DNA of 64,000 nucleotides from Taishania pollutisoli (GCF_014518315.1 NZ_JACVEL010000007.1:62001-126000), one strand, 5' to 3'. Positions 25,400-37,026 are shown, counted from the stretch's first letter. Notes: generated by a model from the sequence alone, not told the origin. Numbers and translations: made by a program.

Positions 25400-26806
25400 A
25401 TGCCAACAATTATTGGTCGTAAAAATGAACGGGAGTTACTTCAGAATGCGCTCGATAGCCATCAGTCTGAATTGATTGCGGTATATGGTAGAAGAAGGGT
25501 AGGGAAGACCTTTCTCATCCGGGAATGTTACCGGAACGATATTGTTTTTGAAGTGACGGGACTGTTTAACGGATCAATGAAAGAACAGTTGTACAATTTC
25601 ACAAAATCATTGGGTAATTCAGATGGAGAACCACTTCCAATCAGCTGGTTAGAAGCATTTGAACGACTGGAGCATAAAATAAACCGACTGAGGTCTAAAA
25701 AGAAGAAAGTGCTCTTTATTGATGAATTTCCGTGGATGGCAACTCCACGTTCTAATTTCCTGATGGCTTTTGAGAATTTCTGGAATCATTACTGCACAAA
25801 ACGCCAGGATCTGGTTGTCGTTATCTGCGGATCTGCTGCTTCCTATATGGTTCATAAAATCGTTAATAATAAAGGCGGGTTGCACAACCGGATTACACAA
25901 AAAATACGATTACTGCCATTCAATTTGTCCGAAACCAACCTGTTTTTAAGGCACAGGGGAATCCGGTATACCAATTATGATGTTGTTCAGTTGTATATGG
26001 CGATTGGCGGGGTCCCGCATTACCTGGATAAACTGAAAAAAGGAGAAAGCGTAGCGCAAAACATTGATCGGTTGTGTTTTGAAAAAGATGGTGTGCTGAC
26101 CGATGAGTTCGATCGCTTGTTTCGTTCGTTGTTTGATCATTCCGACAAATATGTTTCAATTATTAAAACGCTGGCGGGTGTTAATAAAGGAATTACCCGG
26201 CAGGAACTGATTGACAGGAGCGGTATTTCCGGAGGAGGTGATTTTTCCTGGAAACTCACAGAACTGGTTGAATCGGGTTTTGTCAGTGAATCTCCATTTT
26301 ATAAAAACAAAAAGCAGCTGACGTTGTATCGTTTGTCGGATGAATATTGCCGGTTTTATTTAAAATTCATTCAACAGCACAAAGGAAACGGATCAGGAAC
26401 CTGGCAGCGTTTGTTTAAGAGTCAGTCCTATAACTCCTGGTCGGGATTCAGCTTTGAAAATCTTTGTTTGAAGCACATTCACCAACTGAAGCGATCACTC
26501 CGAATTGATGCAATTTATTCTCTGAACAGTAGTTGGTTCAATCAGGATGCCCAGATTGATTTGCTCATTGACCGGGATGACAACATCATTACGATCTGTG
26601 AAATGAAGTTTTACAATACGGATTATACGATTGATAAAAAGGCGTATCAAAACCTCAAAAATAAATTACATGCGTTTCAACGGGAAACCGGAACGCGGAA
26701 GAATATCTTCCTGACGATGGTTACATCGTACGGGATAAAAGAAAATGAATACAGCAGGGAATTGGTTCAGAACGAACTGAAAATAGATAGTTTATTCAAT
26801 GATTGA
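25400..26806 (+). CDS. AAA-type ATPase with DUF234 / PD-(D/E)XK-like C-terminus
   Basis: This 468-residue protein has an N-terminal ATPase domain (Walker A G-R-R-R-V-G-K-T at residues 30-37; Walker B V-L-F-I-D-E at 104-109), a winged-helix region in the middle (about 255-310), and a C-terminal DUF234-like domain. That domain contains Q-I-D-L-L-I (D387) followed by C-E-M-K-F (E401, K403), the D...E-x-K pattern of the PD-(D/E)XK nuclease fold. Start 25400 gives the family N-terminus; the longer frame from 25370 runs through the hairpin. The whole gene is bracketed by two hairpins with identical arms. The function of these ATPases is unknown; DNA acting is inferred. Confidence 0.88.
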   Translation: MPTIIGRKNERELLQNALDSHQSELIAVYGRRRVGKTFLIRECYRNDIVFEVTGLFNGSMKEQLYNFTKSLGNSDGEPLPISWLEAFERLEHKINRLRSKKKKVLFIDEFPWMATPRSNFLMAFENFWNHYCTKRQDLVVVICGSAASYMVHKIVNNKGGLHNRITQKIRLLPFNLSETNLFLRHRGIRYTNYDVVQLYMAIGGVPHYLDKLKKGESVAQNIDRLCFEKDGVLTDEFDRLFRSLFDHSDKYVSIIKTLAGVNKGITRQELIDRSGISGGGDFSWKLTELVESGFVSESPFYKNKKQLTLYRLSDEYCRFYLKFIQQHKGNGSGTWQRLFKSQSYNSWSGFSFENLCLKHIHQLKRSLRIDAIYSLNSSWFNQDAQIDLLIDRDDNIITICEMKFYNTDYTIDKKAYQNLKNKLHAFQRETGTRKNIFLTMVTSYGIKENEYSRELVQNELKIDSLFND

Positions 26807-26812
26807 TTTTTT

Positions 26813-26857
26813 ATATTCCGCCAAAACTTTTATTTTAATTTAGTTTTGGCGGAATAT
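26813..26857. repeat. Right 45-nt hairpin bracketing the ATPase-nuclease gene
   Basis: Arms ATATTCCGCCAAAAC (26813-26827) and GTTTTGGCGGAATAT (26843-26857) are perfectly complementary. They start 6 bases after the stop codon. The first 14 bases of the arm are identical to those of the left hairpin, while the loops differ. A terminator role is possible, but the stem is not followed by a strong T run. Confidence 0.9.
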
Positions 26858-26923
26858 ATTATTTATTTACTCCCAATTATACTGTTCTTTTTAACGTGTT
26901 TTTTTGTTTGTAAAATACATCGC

Positions 26924-26948
26924 TTGTTAATCTTTTTGTCTATTTTTG
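26924..26948 (+). promoter_or_regulatory. Probable Bacteroidota-type promoter of fabG
   Basis: A TATTTTTG box (26941-26948) fits the TAnnTTTG -7 consensus, with a TTG at 26924-26926 in the place of the -33 box. The fabG start codon is 20 bases downstream. Confidence 0.5.
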
Positions 26949-26967
26949 AATACAGAAAATAAACAAG

Positions 26968-27714
26968 ATGAAATTATTACAAGACAAAGTTGTTTTGATC
27001 ACGGGAGCATCTCGTGGAATCGGTAAGTCGATCGCTGAGGAATGTGTAAAGCACGGCGCTAAAGTAGCGTTTACCTATTTGTCATCAGAAGAAAAAGCGA
27101 GAGCATTGGAAGCGGAATTGGCAAAAGACGGAGGGGAAGTAAAAGGTTTTAAGTCTGATGCCGCTAAGTTTGACGAAGCTCAAAAATTAGTTGACGATGT
27201 GGTTGCTGCGTTCGGAACAATTGACGTGTTGGTGAACAATGCGGGAATTACACGCGATACGTTGCTGATGCGGATGACAGAAGAACAATGGGATGAAGTG
27301 ATTAATACAAACCTGAAATCAGCATTCAACCTGACAAAAGCCGTTCAGCGACCGATGTTGAAAGCAAAATCAGGATCAATCATTAATATGTCTTCCGTTG
27401 TTGGAGTCAGCGGAAATGCCGGTCAGGCAAATTATGCTGCTTCAAAAGCCGGGTTAATCGGATTTACAAAATCTGTGGCGCAGGAGTTGGGATCTCGGAA
27501 TATTCGCTGCAATGCAATTGCCCCGGGATTCATTGAAACTGAAATGACAGAAGTGTTGGATCAGAAAGTAGTGGATGAATGGAGAAGTTCGATTCCATTG
27601 AGACGCGGAGGAAAGCCGGAAGATGTAGCCAATCTGGTTGTGTTCCTTGGTTCGGATATGTCGACTTATATCACCGGGCAAACGATTAATGTGTGCGGGG
27701 GAATGCTGATGTAA
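26968..27714 (+). CDS. fabG: 3-oxoacyl-[acyl-carrier-protein] reductase
   Basis: This 248-residue short-chain dehydrogenase/reductase has the NADPH-binding T-G-A-S-R-G-I-G at residues 12-19, N-N-A-G at about 89-92, the catalytic Ser and Y-A-A-S-K (Tyr-x-x-x-Lys) at about 154-158, and a FabG-type end (T-G-Q-T-I-N-V-C-G-G-M). It reduces 3-oxoacyl-ACP in fatty acid elongation in the cytoplasm. Length and motifs fit FabG. It stands alone, with a clear terminator after it. Confidence 0.93.
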   Translation: MKLLQDKVVLITGASRGIGKSIAEECVKHGAKVAFTYLSSEEKARALEAELAKDGGEVKGFKSDAAKFDEAQKLVDDVVAAFGTIDVLVNNAGITRDTLLMRMTEEQWDEVINTNLKSAFNLTKAVQRPMLKAKSGSIINMSSVVGVSGNAGQANYAASKAGLIGFTKSVAQELGSRNIRCNAIAPGFIETEMTEVLDQKVVDEWRSSIPLRRGGKPEDVANLVVFLGSDMSTYITGQTINVCGGMLM

Positions 27715-27738
27715 CAAATTCATACTTCAAAATAAGTT

Positions 27739-27773
27739 AAAAGCCGGGTGATGATGTATGTCCGGCTTTTTTA
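27739..27773 (+). terminator. Intrinsic terminator of fabG
   Basis: AAAAGCCGG (27739-27747) pairs with CCGGCTTTT (27762-27770) across a 14-base loop, followed by more T residues. It lies 25 bases after the fabG stop. Confidence 0.85.
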
Positions 27774-27797
27774 TTCTGTGAAATACGGAGACCCTGA

Positions 27798-27965
27798 ATG
27801 CAGGATAAAACACAACCGATAGCGATTGAACAATTAGTGAAACGACTGAATGGTTTTATCTATGTTTCAACGGATCTCCGCATCTTTTTCTCAAGGGGGT
27901 ACACTATTTTTTCTCCAGGGCTTCTTTCTTACTCATTTCATTTAAATGCTCATGAAAATGAGTGA
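27798..27965 (+). pseudogene. Short open frame, possible gene remnant
   Basis: A 55-codon frame starts at ATG 27798 and runs into the antisense 3' end of the PstS-like gene. Its first 40 residues (helical, with R-L-N-G-F-I-Y-V-S and L-R-I-F-F-S) vaguely recall the N-terminus of Crp/Fnr proteins. It may be a truncated remnant or chance. Confidence 0.2.
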
Positions 27966-28809
27966 TCGGAAAGTAGCCGTTTTCCCGTATGATTGCCTGC
28001 CCTTTTTCTGAAAGCTCAAATTCGACATATTGCAGCAGATCGCCTTTCGGCCACCCGTTAAAGTATTGGAACAACGGACGTTTGAGTGGATAATCTCCGG
28101 ACTCTACCGATTTAAATTCATAAGGAGATACCGCGCGGTTATTCTCCAGGTATAAATAAGTCGCCCATACTTCACCGTTCGGTTTGTGATTTTCGTCCAT
28201 TAATGTCCCGACACTGACATACCCGATTCCTCCGATGTCTTTCTTTACCGATTCGATGATCTCTTTTGATGTTTTTAATTCCTTTGAATTGGCTGCAAAG
28301 TTGGATTTCAGAACGGTTTTTTTCAAAAATTCACGCGTACCGGAAGAATAGTCCCTCCCGTAGACTGTTATCACCTGGTCCGGACCACCAATCTCTTTCC
28401 AGTTTGTGATGGTACCGCTCAAAATATCCCTCACCTGGAAAATAGATAAACTATCCATTTTTAACTTAGGGTTGGTAATAATCGCAACGGCATCTGTTGC
28501 AATAATAATCGGAACGGGATTGATTCCTTTTTCCTGTGCCTGTGTTAATTCCTCCCGGGTAATCATGCGGGAGGAATTGGCCGCGTCGACAGCTCCTTTG
28601 ATTAATTCCTGTACCCCGTATGCGGAGCCTCCACCCGAGATAGATAAACGCGTCATGGGGTGTTCTTCTTCAAAATTGTTTGCTAAAATCCGGATCAGTT
28701 CCAGTTCGGAATCAGAACCTTTGATGGTGTAGCTGTCTGTTTGTTCTGTCGCTTTCTGACAGGTTGTTAGTAGCAGGCTTATTGTTAAAATTCCAATAAT
28801 ATGTTTCAT
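27904..28809 (-). CDS. PstS-like phosphate-binding lipoprotein
   Basis: This 301-residue lipoprotein (signal with L-L-L-T-T-C) has the PstS/PBP-like fold: K-G-S-D-S at the first anion site, G-G-G-S-A-Y-G (phosphate-binding loop type), V-Y-G-R-D-Y-S-S-G-T-R and D-I-G-G-I-G-Y-V near the end. It binds phosphate or a similar oxyanion in the periplasm. No PstCAB genes follow; it stands alone, so it could act as a separate sensor or scavenger. An orphan PstS of this type is common in Bacteroidota. Confidence 0.88.
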   Translation of the reverse strand: MKHIIGILTISLLLTTCQKATEQTDSYTIKGSDSELELIRILANNFEEEHPMTRLSISGGGSAYGVQELIKGAVDAANSSRMITREELTQAQEKGINPVPIIIATDAVAIITNPKLKMDSLSIFQVRDILSGTITNWKEIGGPDQVITVYGRDYSSGTREFLKKTVLKSNFAANSKELKTSKEIIESVKKDIGGIGYVSVGTLMDENHKPNGEVWATYLYLENNRAVSPYEFKSVESGDYPLKRPLFQYFNGWPKGDLLQYVEFELSEKGQAIIRENGYFPITHFHEHLNEMSKKEALEKK

Positions 28810-28990
28810 AATAAATCCTTAATTTGACGCAACAAAAGTAGAGACTCTGTCACCGATTCAGATTAAAGAGAAGTTAAGCCTGAAAGAAATAATTGTCCTG
28901 TAAAAAGGTTGAAAAGCCCGTGAATAAAATGACAGCGAATGCATTAACGAAGTTAATCATTACATAACAGTAACAATACGCGTACTGATG

Positions 28991-29407
28991 TTACTTTACA
29001 TCAATCAAACGCTCCCCCGTTTCATTTACATGCATGGTTACAACTACTGTATTGGGTGGCAGTAGATTTTTCACATTTTCTGCCCATTCGATAAAGCAAT
29101 AAGCTGTATTCCCGTACAGCATTTCCTCCATTCCGATGTCATAGGCCTCTTCCTCATCTTCGATTCGATACAGATCGAAATGATATACTTTTCCATACAT
29201 GGGGCTTTCATAACTGTTTACCAGCGAGTAAGTAGGGGAGCCCTCGGGGTGTTCAATCCCCATTGCGCGCAGAAGTCCGAGGATAAATGTTGTTTTTCCG
29301 GTTCCCATTGCTGCTTCAAAAGCAAAAATTTTACGGTGCCCGAAATCTGTCAGAAATTGGGAGGCGACTTTGGGAATACTATTGAGATCGGGAAGAAGGT
29401 ACTGCAT
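28991..29407 (-). CDS. tsaE: tRNA threonylcarbamoyladenosine biosynthesis ATPase TsaE
   Basis: This 138-residue ATPase has the P-loop G-T-G-K-T-T at about residues 35-40, S-P-T-Y-S-L-V-N-S-Y and H-F-D-L-Y-R, and I-E-W-A-E, all diagnostic of TsaE. It works with TsaB and TsaD to make the t6A37 modification on tRNAs that read ANN codons. The length is normal. It is probably a single gene here, with pfkA upstream on the same strand 65 bases away. Confidence 0.95.
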   Translation of the reverse strand: MQYLLPDLNSIPKVASQFLTDFGHRKIFAFEAAMGTGKTTFILGLLRAMGIEHPEGSPTYSLVNSYESPMYGKVYHFDLYRIEDEEEAYDIGMEEMLYGNTAYCFIEWAENVKNLLPPNTVVVTMHVNETGERLIDVK

Positions 29408-29471
29408 GTTATTGATTTACAAAGTCAACGGAGTTTATTTACCTGTGACATATACTGCTGCAAAATTAGGG

Positions 29472-30452
29472 TTATTTTTTTGTTCTCAGTTGCGCAAGCA
29501 GTTCAAGTTTTGATAAATCAGGTGAACTTTCTTTTTTTATTCCGTCCTCAATACTGCTAATCACGATGAGATCTCCTTGCATTCCAATCATTTTGTCGGT
29601 CATTCCTTCCCGTAGTAATTCTACTGCTTTGGCCCCCATCCGGGTGGCAATGATCCGATCATACGCAGATGGATTGCCGCCTCGTTGGATGTGTCCCAGG
29701 ATGGTACATCTCAGATCGTAATCGGGGAGGTAGGGTTTTACTTTGTTCATAATGGTCACTGCATCACCGGCATCATCACCTTCAGCGATGATAATGATGG
29801 AACCTCTTTTTCCTTTGTTTTGTGTTTTAATGCTTTCCGCTAATTTGGGAATGTCGGTCAGTTCTTCTGGAATCAATACTGATTCTGCTCCCGATGCAAT
29901 TGCTGCATTTAAAGCGATAAACCCGGAATCGCGCCCCATTACTTCAACAAAAAATACCCGGTGATGGCTGCTGGCGGTGTCCCGTATTTTATCGACGGCA
30001 TCTACAACAGTATTCAAAGCGGTGTCGTAACCAATGGTATGATCTGTCCCGTAAATATCATTATCGATTGTTCCGGGAATTCCGATAATCGGTAAATCGT
30101 ATTCGTCTCCCAGTATTTTTGCACCGGTAAACGAACCATCTCCACCGATGACGATCAACCCGTCTACTTGTAATTCTTTCAAATAGCTGATTGCCTTTTG
30201 TCTCCCTTCCGTTGTACGAAACTCCTGACTGCGTGCTGTTCCCAGAATCGTCCCGCCCCGCTGAATGACATTATTGACAACTGCATAGTCTAACACACAG
30301 CTCTTTCGGTCAATTAATCCCTGGAAACCATCATAGATTCCGATACATTCCAATTCAAAATGCAGGGAAGCTTTAACAACGGCACGGATACATGCATTCA
30401 TTCCGGGAGCGTCTCCTCCGGAAGTCAAAACGGCTATTTTTTTTAGATTCAT
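29472..30452 (-). CDS. pfkA: ATP-dependent 6-phosphofructokinase
   Basis: This 326-residue PfkA-type enzyme has the ATP-binding G-G-D-A-P-G-M-N at its start, G-G-D-G-S-F-T-G in the middle, and the P-G-T-I-D-N-D-I segment with the catalytic Asp (T-I-D-N-D). It phosphorylates fructose 6-phosphate in glycolysis. Start ATG 30452 is used because the longer frame begins with a TTG and adds no family sequence. The gyrB terminator lies between gyrB and this gene. Confidence 0.94.
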   Translation of the reverse strand: MNLKKIAVLTSGGDAPGMNACIRAVVKASLHFELECIGIYDGFQGLIDRKSCVLDYAVVNNVIQRGGTILGTARSQEFRTTEGRQKAISYLKELQVDGLIVIGGDGSFTGAKILGDEYDLPIIGIPGTIDNDIYGTDHTIGYDTALNTVVDAVDKIRDTASSHHRVFFVEVMGRDSGFIALNAAIASGAESVLIPEELTDIPKLAESIKTQNKGKRGSIIIIAEGDDAGDAVTIMNKVKPYLPDYDLRCTILGHIQRGGNPSAYDRIIATRMGAKAVELLREGMTDKMIGMQGDLIVISSIEDGIKKESSPDLSKLELLAQLRTKK

Positions 30453-30500
30453 ATACCTAAATATATGGTTTATCAATGAACAACGGAAGGTTTACATACA

Positions 30501-30532
30501 AAAAAAACGCCCACATTCCTGTGAGCGTTTTT
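30501..30532 (-). terminator. Terminator of gyrB
   Basis: CGCCCACA (30508-30515) pairs with TGTGAGCG (30520-30527) with one mismatch, in an A/T-flanked hairpin; on the minus strand it is followed by seven T residues. It lies 13 bases after the gyrB stop. Confidence 0.75.
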
Positions 30533-30544
30533 GGTATCAATTTG

Positions 30545-32527
<1,983 letters not shown>

Positions 32528-32537
32528 TTATAACGTG

Positions 32538-32545
32538 CAAAAATA
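32538..32545 (-). promoter_or_regulatory. Probable -7 box of gyrB
   Basis: On the minus strand TATTTTTG matches the Bacteroidota -7 consensus TAnnTTTG. It lies about 40 bases upstream of the gyrB ATG. A T-rich stretch sits about 20 bases further upstream where a -33 box is expected. Confidence 0.5.
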
Positions 32546-32660
32546 CGAAATTTAAATGGTAAAAACCACTAAAAACAAGGTGGTTTGGATTGACTTATCA
32601 ACAATTAATTAACGATTTCGAAACGATTCGTTTAAATCAGGAAAACGATGTTACGGAAAC

Positions 32661-32690
32661 CAAAAAAGCCTTCCCGGATTGGGAAGGCTT
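32661..32690 (-). terminator. Terminator of the 32712 gene
   Basis: AAGCCTTCCC (32666-32675) pairs perfectly with GGGAAGGCTT (32681-32690) with a 5-base loop. On the minus strand the stem is followed by a T run (A residues at 32662-32665). Confidence 0.85.
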
Positions 32691-32711
32691 CGTATAAAAA
32701 TAAGAGGTGAA

Positions 32712-33446
32712 TCAGTTAACGACTTTGTCGTATATTTCTTTGAATTCCTCATCGTTTTCAAACCATTGCGCCACTTTGTTGAGCAATACACGTGCGTTTT
32801 CTATCTTTTTGATCGAGACGTAGCATTCCGAAGTTTGAATCACTCCCATCTTCAACATTTCTTTGTCTGATTCAGACCACGTTTTGATGGCAGCGTCATC
32901 CAGGCTTTTCAATTGATCATCTGCTGTTTTCCACAGCGTAAATCCTGTTGTTTTATCATCTGTACGGAATTTACACGCTCCTTCCAGCAATACCTGACCG
33001 ATCAGGTTGTTGGAGATTTTTTTGTAAGTCGTTACCCAACTGTATGCTTTCCGGAAGTTGCCTCCTGATATTTCATTATCGATCTGTTCTACCAGGGAAC
33101 TTTGAAGTAAATCTAAAAATTCCTTGTTGTCAGGATCTGCGATAACGGATCCGGTCTTATCAAACTTAATGCATTTGTTCATCGCATTGATAGACTCTTT
33201 ATACGCATTTTTAAACACCGGGTCTGTATTTCCTCCAACGTGGATTTTGTACAATCCTTTGGACAGCCATAAATAAGGCCATGGATCTTTTTTTGTGTCG
33301 TCTGCGTTGGTGTATTTATCAGCTACTTTTGCTAATTTTTCATAGTTTCCGTCAGCATAGAGAATACGCAATTCGTCATATTCTTTCTGGCTGAAACCAG
33401 TATTAACTGCCAAAAACAAAATTAAGGTGTTCAGTATATTTTTCAT
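32712..33446 (-). CDS. Secreted TPR-like protein
   Basis: This 244-residue protein has a signal peptide (cleavage near residue 19, G-F-S-Q) and an all-helical body with tetratricopeptide-like repeats, for example Y-A-D-G-N-Y-E-K-L-A. It has no catalytic motif. It stands alone between gyrB and the methylmalonyl-CoA mutase genes, with its own terminator. I do not recognise a named family; a periplasmic scaffold protein is plausible. Confidence 0.7.
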   Translation of the reverse strand: MKNILNTLILFLAVNTGFSQKEYDELRILYADGNYEKLAKVADKYTNADDTKKDPWPYLWLSKGLYKIHVGGNTDPVFKNAYKESINAMNKCIKFDKTGSVIADPDNKEFLDLLQSSLVEQIDNEISGGNFRKAYSWVTTYKKISNNLIGQVLLEGACKFRTDDKTTGFTLWKTADDQLKSLDDAAIKTWSESDKEMLKMGVIQTSECYVSIKKIENARVLLNKVAQWFENDEEFKEIYDKVVN

Positions 33447-33539
33447 TTGTTTTTAATTTTTCAAGTTAGTCCACATAAGTTCAAGAATCATGCCGAAGGT
33501 AATAAAAAAATGACAGGATTAAAAATTCGATCTGTTTTT

Positions 33540-35678
33540 TTACTCAGAGGCACTTTGAATCAACAACCGCAATAAATCCTGCGCTGCTTTTGATATTTTT
33601 GTCCCCGGACCGTAAATCCCAAATACTCCTGCTTTTTCCAGAAACTCATAATCTCCCTGAGGAATAACTCCCCCGGCAACAACCATGATGTCTTCCCGTC
33701 CTTGTTTTTTTAATTCTTCAATAACTTGCGGAACAAGTGTTTTGTGTCCGGCTGCCAGTGAAGAAACACCAAGAATGTGTACATCATTTTCTATTGCTTG
33801 CCGCGCTGCCTCTTCCGGTGTCTGAAACAACGGTCCGATGTCTACGTCAAACCCGATATCGGCATAAGCAGTTGCCACAACTTTTGCACCTCTGTCATGT
33901 CCGTCCTGTCCCATTTTAGCGATCATAATACGTGGTCGTCGTCCTTCCAGTTTCGTAAACTGCTCAACCATTTCTTTCGCCAGTTCAAAATCTTTATCGT
34001 TCATAGCTTCCGCAGAATAAATACCACTGATGGATCGGATGGTTGCTTTAAAGCGACCGAATGCATCTTCCATTGCATCGGAGATTTCCCCAAGTGAAGC
34101 TCGTTCCCGTGCGCATTCAATGGCAAGTTCTAATAAATTACCTGTTCCGGTTGCAGCAGCCTGTTTGAGGTTGTTGAGTGCGCGCTGAACGTTTTCCTGG
34201 TTTCTTTCCGCCCGCATTTTTGTTAATCGCTCAATCTGCGCGTTGCGTACAGCTGTATTATCAACTTCTAAAATCTCCAAAGGATCACTATCAGTTACTT
34301 CGTACCGGTTGACTCCAACGATAATGTCTTTACCGGAATCAATCCGGGCCTGTTTTCTGGCAGCAGCTTCTTCAATGCGCATTTTCGGAAGACCTGTTTC
34401 AATTGCTTTCGCCATTCCTCCCAATTCTTCCACCTCCTGGATCAGGTTCCACGCCTGATGAATCAATTCTTCTGTTAATTTCTCAATATAATAGCTGCCT
34501 CCTGACGGATCGATAAAGTCTGTTATACCTGTTTCTTTCTGAATGTAGATCTGAGTGTTGCGTGCGATTCGTGCCGAGAAATCCGTCGGCAGTGCAATGG
34601 CTTCATCCAGTGCATTGGTGTGCAGCGACTGCGTACCACCGAGTGCGGCCCCTAATGCTTCGATACATGTTCTTGCGACGTTGTTGAACGGATCCTGTTC
34701 GGTTAAACTCCATCCGGAAGTCTGACAATGGGTTCGCAAGGCAAGTGATTTATCGCTTTTCGGGTGAAATTGCTTTACTAACTTTGCCCAGATCATACGT
34801 CCTGCACGCATTTTTGCAATTTCCATATTGTGATTCATCCCGATTGCCCAAAAGAAGCTGAGTCGCGGAGCAAAGTCGTCAATATTGATTCCTGCTTTGA
34901 TTCCTGCGCGTAAGTATTCCAACCCGTCAGCAAGTGTATATGCCAATTCAATCGCTGCTGTTGCACCGGCTTCCTGCATATGATAACCGGATATGGAAAT
35001 CGAATTGAAACGGGGCATGTATTTCGAAGTATATTCAAAAATATCTGCAATAATTTTCATGGACGGGTCAGGAGGGTAGATGTAGGTGTTTCGCACCATA
35101 AATTCCTTGAGGATATCATTTTGAATGGTTCCTGATAATTGCTCCTGCTTTACTCCTTGTTCTTCTGCTGCGACAATATAAAATGCCATGATTGGAATCA
35201 CGGCTCCGTTCATGGTCATCGACACAGACATTTCATCCAGCGGAATCTGATCGAAGAGTACTTTCATGTCGAGGACCGAATCAATGGCAACTCCTGCTTT
35301 TCCGACATCCCCGAATACACGCGGATGGTCGGAGTCATATCCCCGGTGTGTTGCCAGGTCAAACGCAACAGAAAGTCCCTTTTGCCCGGCGGCGAGGTTT
35401 CTTCTGTAAAATGCATTTGATTCTTCGGCCGTTGAAAATCCGGCATATTGACGAATAGTCCACGGACGAATTGCGTACATGGAAGAATAAGGTCCTCTTA
35501 AAAATGGTGCAATCCCCGAAACGTATCCGACGTGTTCGGTTGTCGCAATATCTTTACCGGTATAATAATTTTTCAGGTCAATTTGCTCAGCTGTTGTGAA
35601 TACCGTTTCGGCAGCTGTCGCTTGTGTTGTCACATTGCTTGTTTTCCAGTCGATATGTTTGAAAATCTTTCTGCTCAT
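33540..35678 (-). CDS. mutB: Methylmalonyl-CoA mutase large subunit
   Basis: This 712-residue protein has the substrate-binding TIM barrel and the C-terminal cobalamin-binding domain with D-G-H-D-R-G (H594, the B12 lower-ligand histidine). It interconverts (R)-methylmalonyl-CoA and succinyl-CoA using adenosylcobalamin, in propionate, branched amino acid and odd-chain metabolism. It is 10 bases downstream of the small subunit gene in one operon. It is full length and should be active in the heterodimer. Confidence 0.95.
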   Translation of the reverse strand: MSRKIFKHIDWKTSNVTTQATAAETVFTTAEQIDLKNYYTGKDIATTEHVGYVSGIAPFLRGPYSSMYAIRPWTIRQYAGFSTAEESNAFYRRNLAAGQKGLSVAFDLATHRGYDSDHPRVFGDVGKAGVAIDSVLDMKVLFDQIPLDEMSVSMTMNGAVIPIMAFYIVAAEEQGVKQEQLSGTIQNDILKEFMVRNTYIYPPDPSMKIIADIFEYTSKYMPRFNSISISGYHMQEAGATAAIELAYTLADGLEYLRAGIKAGINIDDFAPRLSFFWAIGMNHNMEIAKMRAGRMIWAKLVKQFHPKSDKSLALRTHCQTSGWSLTEQDPFNNVARTCIEALGAALGGTQSLHTNALDEAIALPTDFSARIARNTQIYIQKETGITDFIDPSGGSYYIEKLTEELIHQAWNLIQEVEELGGMAKAIETGLPKMRIEEAAARKQARIDSGKDIIVGVNRYEVTDSDPLEILEVDNTAVRNAQIERLTKMRAERNQENVQRALNNLKQAAATGTGNLLELAIECARERASLGEISDAMEDAFGRFKATIRSISGIYSAEAMNDKDFELAKEMVEQFTKLEGRRPRIMIAKMGQDGHDRGAKVVATAYADIGFDVDIGPLFQTPEEAARQAIENDVHILGVSSLAAGHKTLVPQVIEELKKQGREDIMVVAGGVIPQGDYEFLEKAGVFGIYGPGTKISKAAQDLLRLLIQSASE

Positions 35679-35688
35679 CTGTAATTAG

Positions 35689-37026
35689 TTATATGGACTG
35701 TTCCAAGTTTAATGCCGGCATTCCCAGGTACGTGTCGACCGGCAACCATTCATTGTTTTCTTCGGATGGGTTCGGGAAGATATTGATACCGATGAATGCA
35801 TCCGACTTATCGGCGATTCGTTGTTTTCTCAAGTCTGCTTTTTGTTGAACAGCTGTCCTCATGTAATTTACAGCCGCCTCGTTTCCAATGCCACCAAGTT
35901 CTTCCAGTTTCCTGAATTCACCCCATGCTTTGTCTGCAATGACATTCGTCAGGTATTCCAGTGTGTAGCTTCCTCCCAGGGGGTCAATTACTTTCTCCAG
36001 AAAGCTTTCTTCCTGTAAGATCAGTGGGATATTGATCGCCATCCGTGTTGATAAGGTTGTTGCACCTTTTGTCGAGCAGATATCGTAGGGCTGCACACAC
36101 ACCGCGTGTACACCGCCAAAAAGTAAACTCATTGCTTCCGTTGTTTGGCGCAGCAGGTTGGTATATGGATCTTTTAACGACTTGTTGGTAAAACCGGTCA
36201 TTCCCGTAATGCGTGTGGCGTACGTACACATGTGCGTTGGCTGATATTCTTCCAGGATACGTGACCACAAAATGCGCAACGCTCTGATTTTCGCAATTTC
36301 ATAAAAATAACGCGCTCCTGCGCCAGTATTAAAATGAATGCAGGCTGCTGCTTCATCAACAGTTAGTCCCGATTCCGTTAAACGCACCAGGTATTCGTGA
36401 GCAGTCGCTAAACAATAACTGACCTCCTGCCAGGTTGTGGCTCCGCACTGTTGTAAAGCATATCCGTTTGCAAGGAATGTAAATTGCTGTTTTTTCTTTA
36501 AGTCTTTCGCGAAATAATCCCATTCATTTAGCTTTAAATCAGTGAGTTCTATCTCGAAGTGAATCTTATCAAATGCTGATTCAGACAAGCTGCTTCTGAT
36601 GAAAGAAAACTGATCATAAGAATCTACAACAATAGTTGTTTCGATGTATTCTAACTGAATCTCAGTTGTCAACTGTTTCCAATTCAATCCGGATTGTTTC
36701 CGTATATCAAACCGAAGAGCAGTAACTCCCATGTTCAGGTATGAAAGTGCTTGTTTATTTGCTGTCTCTTCATTGGTTACAACAATATTTCCAATATTTT
36801 CCCATTGATTAGAACTACGGAATGTTTGCCGTACATACGGATTATTCATACTGTCAACCGGATGAGTCTGTCCTGAATCCTGGTGCTGGTATGAATTGAA
36901 ATTCAGTTCTTCAATCAAATCATCACGTTGAATTAATTCTTCCGGCTGACCTCTCAAGTCTTTGATTAGTTGGTTAACCCAGTCCTGATAACCTGGTTTT
37001 GCGAATTCTTCAAATAAATTGTCCAT
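35689..37026 (-). CDS. mutA: Methylmalonyl-CoA mutase small subunit
   Basis: This 445-residue protein matches the TIM-barrel part of the small subunit (F-N-T-G-A-G-A-R-Y and D-P-L-G-G-S-Y-T-L-E). It lacks the cobalamin-binding domain at the C-terminus and the D-x-H-x-x-G motif, so it is catalytically inert and shorter than the small subunits of Propionibacterium. It forms the heterodimer with the large subunit encoded directly downstream. ATG at 37026 starts the expected M-D-N-L-F-E-E-F-A sequence. Confidence 0.92.
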   Translation of the reverse strand: MDNLFEEFAKPGYQDWVNQLIKDLRGQPEELIQRDDLIEELNFNSYQHQDSGQTHPVDSMNNPYVRQTFRSSNQWENIGNIVVTNEETANKQALSYLNMGVTALRFDIRKQSGLNWKQLTTEIQLEYIETTIVVDSYDQFSFIRSSLSESAFDKIHFEIELTDLKLNEWDYFAKDLKKKQQFTFLANGYALQQCGATTWQEVSYCLATAHEYLVRLTESGLTVDEAAACIHFNTGAGARYFYEIAKIRALRILWSRILEEYQPTHMCTYATRITGMTGFTNKSLKDPYTNLLRQTTEAMSLLFGGVHAVCVQPYDICSTKGATTLSTRMAINIPLILQEESFLEKVIDPLGGSYTLEYLTNVIADKAWGEFRKLEELGGIGNEAAVNYMRTAVQQKADLRKQRIADKSDAFIGINIFPNPSEENNEWLPVDTYLGMPALNLEQSI

